Source: an uncultured delta proteobacterium
GTDB taxonomy: Bacteria; RBG-13-61-14; DRUE01
NCBI GenBank assembly: GCA_903897985.1
Contig: CAIUDS010000047.1
Location: 1 to 5,247, forward strand
Length of the DNA: 5,247 nt
Direction of reading: 5' to 3'
A program made the position numbers and the translations under genes. Below, in pieces: positions 4,009 to 5,247 of this stretch. The notes beneath the pieces are model-generated. The model saw only the letters and a list, made by a program, of their open reading frames with translations. It ran no database searches and had not been told where the DNA came from. Position 1 is the stretch's first letter. The number at the start of each line of letters is the position of its first letter.

Positions 4009-5169
4009 TTAAAACTTATAGCCTTTCCTAGCTAATTCCCTTCTTGAATAAGTTCTAATATTTTCCATTAACTTAAGGACATAAACATGTACTTGGTATT
4101 CATCCATATCAATGGTAAATTTATACTTTTTACTAGTGCTGTTCAATTTCATCTTTCTGCCGCTTGAAGGATTATCCCAGCAAATTACTTTTGGATACTG
4201 TGCTGGATTATGTCCATGAGGTTTATAGTTATAAAAATTTAATTCAACTTCTATTGCTGTATATTTCATTAACTCGCTTTTTTCATCTTCTTGAAAATTT
4301 ACGAGAAGGTCTGGGCCTTTTCCTCTACCAATATAAGCTAGAGTTTGAAATTCCTTGAAAGGCAATACTTTCATCGATTCCAATTTCCATATTAATGCGT
4401 CTACTTCATGTTCATATTTGGGTTCTCTAATTAAAAGAAGGGTTTGTTCTCCTTCTTTTTCAAATACGACAAAACCTTGATCATCCTGTTGGATATTTGA
4501 TTTTTCCTGTGATACATAGTCAACAATACTTTTGACTTTTTCTTCCGCCGGCAAATTCCTGAATTCTAAATATTCTTTACTTGCCTCTAATTCAGTGAAA
4601 AGTTCTTTTACTATCTTTCTGAACTCAGTAACTTTCGGTGAATCAATAAGATCGCTTCTAGAAATATTCATTTCTTGATGTATTTCATCGCATTCTACTA
4701 CCAAACATGTATGATCATATCCAGGTCTGGCCGTAGCAATAGATCTAGCTCCATATTCTTCTAAATCTAAGTCAAAATATGGAATACCTTTAGAAGAAAG
4801 AATTAATCCTTTAGAAAAAGTGCTTAAATTAAATATTTCAGGTTTCCAAGTCAAAATACCCTTTAAGTTCACTTTCATTGATTTAGAAGATTTTGGAGAT
4901 ATATTCACAAATAAGGTCTTTTGATCCTTATCAAAATTATAATTAGATTTACTTATTGTTTCATAATTTTTTCTAAATGGCGGAAAGCCAAAAAACAATT
5001 CTTCAGTTTGACCCAATACCGAAAGTATAATTTTTGGCGAATTTTGTCTTTCACGAGTAAATCCTACAAAAGTTCTATGAGTTAGAAATTCTTTTATATT
5101 ATAAAAAGAGAAGGGTTCTCCTTTATGGTGGGGCGGATGACCGATTACCTGGATCCCCAGCCTGAGCAC
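4009..5169 (-). CDS. Truncated GHKL/Hsp90-like ATPase with C-terminal PD-(D/E)XK-like domain (ATP-binding half missing)
   Basis: A 386-codon open frame if counted from GTG 5167-5169, but about the first 14 codons are antisense to pcm and not native; genuine sequence seems to begin near residue 16 (5124). Residues 22-62 (FYNIKEFLTHRTFVGFTRER...ELFFGF) and 121-172 (GLILSSKGIPYFDLDLEEY...VVECDEIHQEMNISRSDL) resemble the transducer region that follows a GHKL ATP-binding domain. Residues 249-335 resemble a nuclease-like C-terminal domain: EPKYEHEVDALIWKLE, GKGPDLLV (D287), IEVELNF (E307, E309), HGHNPAQYPKVICWD. Asp followed by Glu-x-Glu suggests a PD-(D/E)XK fold with a changed last residue. No ATP-binding motifs, no ATG near the front and no fitting RBS are present, so the gene is 5'-truncated. 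It is much more AT-rich than its neighbours, pointing to transfer. Such ATPases occur beside restriction and defence genes, but function here is inferred. Confidence 0.6.
   Translation of the reverse strand: MLRLGIQVIGHPPHHKGEPFSFYNIKEFLTHRTFVGFTRERQNSPKIILSVLGQTEELFFGFPPFRKNYETISKSNYNFDKDQKTLFVNISPKSSKSMKVNLKGILTWKPEIFNLSTFSKGLILSSKGIPYFDLDLEEYGARSIATARPGYDHTCLVVECDEIHQEMNISRSDLIDSPKVTEFRKIVKELFTELEASKEYLEFRNLPAEEKVKSIVDYVSQEKSNIQQDDQGFVVFEKEGEQTLLLIREPKYEHEVDALIWKLESMKVLPFKEFQTLAYIGRGKGPDLLVNFQEDEKSELMKYTAIEVELNFYNYKPHGHNPAQYPKVICWDNPSSGRKMKLNSTSKKYKFTIDMDEYQVHVYVLKLMENIRTYSRRELARKGYKF
5118..5127. other. Sharp junction between AT-rich gene and pcm fragment
   Basis: Left of about 5118 the DNA is strongly AT-rich and codes on the minus strand for the truncated ATPase. 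From 5125 it is GC-rich and codes on the plus strand for PCMT in frame. The two coding signals meet within about 10 bases, with CCTTTATG possibly shared by both. No target-site duplication, att-like repeat or IS end is recognisable within the window. It is a recombination/integration point or an assembly join. Confidence 0.65.
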
Positions 5170-5247
5170 AAGGTTCTGGAGATCGGGACCGGATCAGGCT
5201 ACCAGTCGTCTGTCCTCTCCGAGCTCTCCAACCACGTGTACACAATC
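5125..5247 (+). CDS. pcm: Protein-L-isoaspartate O-methyltransferase, fragment lacking its N-terminus
   Basis: The frame reads MVGRMTDYLDPQPEHKVLEI, then GTGSGYQSSVLSELSNHVYT, then runs off the right edge. VLEIGTGSGYQ is the characteristic motif I of PCMT, the SAM-dependent enzyme that methylates isoaspartyl residues in damaged proteins, and (M)VxxMTDxL is the segment just before it. In the family this is preceded by about 60-70 residues including the substrate-binding G-Q-T-I-S-Q-P stretch. Here the in-frame codons before 5122 read IKREGFSF and belong to the foreign AT-rich DNA. ATG 5125-5127 has AAGGG 9 nt upstream, so translation could restart there, but the product would lack the substrate-recognition part. 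It is the only plus-strand gene in the window. Confidence 0.8.
   Translation, partial: MVGRMTDYLDPQPEHKVLEIGTGSGYQSSVLSELSNHVYTI

Noticed and set aside
4164..4358. 64-codon plus-strand open frame
   Set aside because: It is antisense to the nuclease-like domain of the AT-rich gene, with no start signal or recognisable motif.
1..5247. CRISPR array, tRNA or rRNA gene, complete insertion sequence
   Set aside because: No regularly spaced direct repeats, no tRNA cloverleaf with a T-loop signature, no conserved rRNA segment and no transposase motifs were seen on either strand.

Overview
The window looks like a bacterial genome or metagenome contig assembled from several compositionally different blocks. 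All clear genes read leftwards (minus strand) except a fragment at the right edge. The GC-rich left half carries a glycan-export cluster and a palindromic repeat whose core (TTTGGACTGCGG plus a GC-rich hairpin) I associate from memory with Verrucomicrobiota. That taxonomic hint is weak and rests on pattern memory only.

Layout, in transcription order from right to left on the minus strand. (1) 1-1939: a polysaccharide/lipid-glycan operon of a DPM1/GtrB-like family 2 glycosyltransferase with two C-terminal membrane helices, a SAM-dependent methyltransferase 7 nt downstream, and, after a 102-nt gap, the N-terminus of an ABC-2 (Wzm-type) export permease running off the left edge. (2) 1940-2475: a gene-free stretch of 536 nt holding a ~212-bp nested palindrome (20-bp perfect inverted ends enclosing two opposed copies of a REP-like hairpin), two smaller hairpins, a terminator-like hairpin and a GGGTCA/TGACCC repeat. 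(3) 2476-3881: a two-gene toxin-antitoxin-like module, a 328-aa protein translationally coupled (TAATG) to a VapC/FitB-type PIN ribonuclease. The 328-aa partner takes the place of the usual short antitoxin; its C-terminal tail looks antitoxin-like, with an OB-like segment and an unassigned N-terminal domain before it. (4) 4009-~5124: a strongly AT-rich gene whose protein looks like the transducer region plus C-terminal PD-(D/E)XK-like domain of a GHKL/Hsp90-like ATPase, with the ATP-binding half missing. (5) ~5125-5247: an abrupt return to GC-rich sequence coding on the plus strand for the SAM-binding core of protein-L-isoaspartate O-methyltransferase (pcm), itself lacking its N-terminus.

The points of most interest are the large coupled partner of the PIN toxin, the covarying hairpin pair in the intergenic palindrome, and the sharp junction near 5118-5127 where two unrelated genes are both truncated. 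That junction is either a real integration/rearrangement scar or an assembly chimera; the sequence alone cannot say which.
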